NCBI GenBank assembly: GCA_964493075.1
Contig: CAZBNU010000017.1
Coordinates: forward strand, 1 to 35,139
Direction of reading: 5' to 3'
From: SLFT01 sp964493075
GTDB lineage: Bacteria > Hydrogenedentota > Hydrogenedentia > Hydrogenedentales > CAITNO01
DNA: 35,139 bases
A program made the position numbers and the translations under genes. Position 1 is the stretch's first letter. Each line of letters starts with the position of its first letter. Positions 33,839-35,139 of this stretch are shown one piece after another. The notes beneath the pieces are model-generated. The model did no database searches. It saw only the letters and a program-made list of their open reading frames with translations, and was not told the origin of the DNA.

Positions 33839-35026
33839 CGGCACCGTTTCCCGCCGAAGGACTCTACCGCCTTTCTGAATGACCGCCACCTGCAAATTTT
33901 TGGGAGTGACATCTACCCACACCGTCGCTTCAGGGGGATTGGTGATGGCATGGAACACGTTGTCGCCATCCTTACCCGGCATTACCCAGGCAAACTTGTG
34001 GGTGTGTCCGCTAAGCCAGAGTTGTGCGCCGGAAGCATTGACCAGAGGTCGCCACAACCGTTGCACTTCTTCCGCACCAAAGCAGGAGGAACCAACACCG
34101 GATATGGGGATATGAGAGAGTACGATCCGGTACCGCGCATTTTTTGCGGCATCACTTTCCAGATCAGCCTTCAGCCACGCAGTCTGCTTTTCACGGAACG
34201 GCGCGAAGTCCACCAGTCCGGCATATTCCTGGTTGCCGTCCGGTTTGTCCTCGCCCGAATCGAGCGCCACAAAATGTACACCGCCATGATCAAAAGAGTA
34301 ATACGGGCGCCCATCACGTCCGGGAATGTACTCCGCAAGGCGCCGTGCCAGGCCGCCACGGGTCTCATGATTGCCCCGCACAAACACCAGCGGCATACGC
34401 GCCCCAAAACGTTCTGCACACACATCATAGAAGGCGGTAAAGAATTGTTCCTCCCGTTTGAAGTCATTGATGATGTCGCCGTTCAGCACCACGAAATCCA
34501 GGGTATCCCAGGACACATCATCGAACATGGCTTTCAACCGCGCACTGTCATCGTGAATGTCATTCCACATCACGAAGGAAAAAGTGTCCTTTGACGGATC
34601 AAGCGGCATACACGCGAAGATATCGCTTTCCACGGTATCGCCGAAGGCCACGTTATAAGGCGTCAAGTATCCCTTAAATTCCTGGGAAACCAATTTGTAT
34701 TGAATCTTTTTTCCCGGAGTCAATCCGGTCAGGCGCACAGCGTGGCAGGTGCTGTCATTGGGAATCAAACCGTCCAGACTGGTAACTGCTGAACGATCCA
34801 GTTTGTTGTCATAACCATATATCACACGTGACACCGCAGGACGGTTTGTATGCCACGTAAGGGTCACTTCGCCCGCACCCGGCGATTGCACCACAGGCCC
34901 GTGGGTAATGCCAAAAGGTGCATCCTCTTTGCGCTCCGCCGACGCTATCATCGCTGGCACCGTCAGCCCCAAAGCACCTAACCCAATACGTTTCGCAAAT
35001 TCACGACGGGATACATTCTGCAACAT
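33827..35026 (-). CDS. Tat-exported metallophosphoesterase, purple-acid-phosphatase type
   Basis: A 399-aa exported phosphoesterase. The N-terminus has a twin-arginine signal (SRREFAKRIGLGALGL, Arg7-Arg8) ending in a hydrophobic core and A-S-A. Residues 35-130 form an FnIII-like domain typical of purple acid phosphatases (EVTLTWHTNRPAVSRVIYG). The metal-binding motifs of the catalytic domain are complete: Asp156-x-His158, Gly-Asp184, Gly-Asn219-His220-Glu, His305, and Gly-His341-x-His343. AAGGAAAGG precedes the ATG. It starts 15 bp after the stop of the next upstream minus-strand gene, so the two are probably one operon. Substrate unknown. Confidence 0.92.
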   Translation of the reverse strand: MLQNVSRREFAKRIGLGALGLTVPAMIASAERKEDAPFGITHGPVVQSPGAGEVTLTWHTNRPAVSRVIYGYDNKLDRSAVTSLDGLIPNDSTCHAVRLTGLTPGKKIQYKLVSQEFKGYLTPYNVAFGDTVESDIFACMPLDPSKDTFSFVMWNDIHDDSARLKAMFDDVSWDTLDFVVLNGDIINDFKREEQFFTAFYDVCAERFGARMPLVFVRGNHETRGGLARRLAEYIPGRDGRPYYSFDHGGVHFVALDSGEDKPDGNQEYAGLVDFAPFREKQTAWLKADLESDAAKNARYRIVLSHIPISGVGSSCFGAEEVQRLWRPLVNASGAQLWLSGHTHKFAWVMPGKDGDNVFHAITNPPEATVWVDVTPKNLQVAVIQKGGRVLRRETVPSRV

Positions 35027-35041
35027 AGCAAATCCTTTCCT

Positions 35042-35139
35042 TCATCTGCACAAAAACTGGTAGTTGCCAGAACCCACTATCAGATTCCAGCCATTATTAT
35101 CTTGTCCAACGACCTCTACACCTTCAATTTCTGTAATCG
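35042..35139 (-). CDS. C-terminal 31 codons of an upstream gene, possibly a glycosidase
   Basis: The minus strand is open from the window edge to a TGA at 35042-35044 and reads ITEIEGVEVVGQDNNG followed by WNLIVGSGNYQFLCR. The ending with 'v.vGSG.Y.F' resembles the last strand of the C-terminal beta-sandwich of GH78-type alpha-L-rhamnosidases and similar glycosidases. With so few residues the family is only a suggestion. The 15-bp gap to the phosphoesterase gene supports a real coding end rather than chance. Confidence 0.6.
   Translation of the reverse strand, partial: ITEIEGVEVVGQDNNGWNLIVGSGNYQFLCR

Overview
The window reads as chromosomal DNA of an uncultured-type bacterium. The best guess is Hydrogenedentota (former NKB19) or a PVC relative. 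The pointers are giant 'GCP' lipoproteins with BACON/ASH-like, PKD and vWA domains, a Glu-Gly-Glu-Gly heptad linker before a Cys-rich C-terminal membrane anchor, and many glycan- or phosphate-ester-related surface proteins. This placement is an inference from protein style; there is no rRNA or tRNA in the window to settle it.

Region 1 (1-593, +) is the 3' part of dapB (lysine/diaminopimelate synthesis). It converges with a minus-strand block reaching back to about 11.4 kb. In transcription order, that block runs from a consensus promoter (11368-11396) through a long leader, a leucine-rich-repeat lipoprotein, two giant paralogous vWA lipoproteins (1284 and 1414 aa), two small paralogous membrane proteins (70 and 60 aa), and a 305-aa multi-pass membrane protein whose C-terminus carries a CHAT/caspase-like His-Gly...Cys pattern. 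This block is the strongest candidate for an undescribed system: possible surface sensors or adhesins plus a membrane-bound caspase-fold protease.

Region 2 (11.7-16.7 kb) holds a divergent DapA-family aldolase, ksgA (16S rRNA dimethyltransferase), a URO-D superfamily protein on the minus strand, two tandem PixD-like BLUF blue-light receptors, and a VTT/TVP38-type membrane protein.

Region 3 (16.8-24 kb) has a secreted protein with six carboxypeptidase-regulatory-like repeats and the heptad linker, an L-rhamnose mutarotase, and a Crp/Fnr regulator. Converging on these is a minus-strand set: a degenerate MNT-type nucleotidyltransferase, a membrane-anchored alpha/beta hydrolase, and an RbsA/RbsC-type sugar ABC importer with no binding protein next to it.

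Region 4 (24.1-26.3 kb) is an oxidative-stress pair: rubrerythrin and a fusion of two rubredoxin domains with an NAD(P)H:rubredoxin reductase. It ends at a strong hairpin terminator shared with the next, convergent gene. Region 5 (26.3-31.1 kb, -) is a 1558-aa lipoprotein joining six PKD domains, a PhoPQ-activated-pathogenicity-related (PqaA-like) hydrolase domain and a C45/acyltransferase-like domain. Its promoter nearly duplicates the upstream part of the 11.4-kb promoter. Region 6 (31.3-35.1 kb) holds a DJ-1/PfpI protein, a pabB-pabC fusion for folate synthesis, a Tat-exported metallophosphoesterase, and the last 31 codons of a further minus-strand gene. All domain names come from reading motifs by eye; no database search was run.
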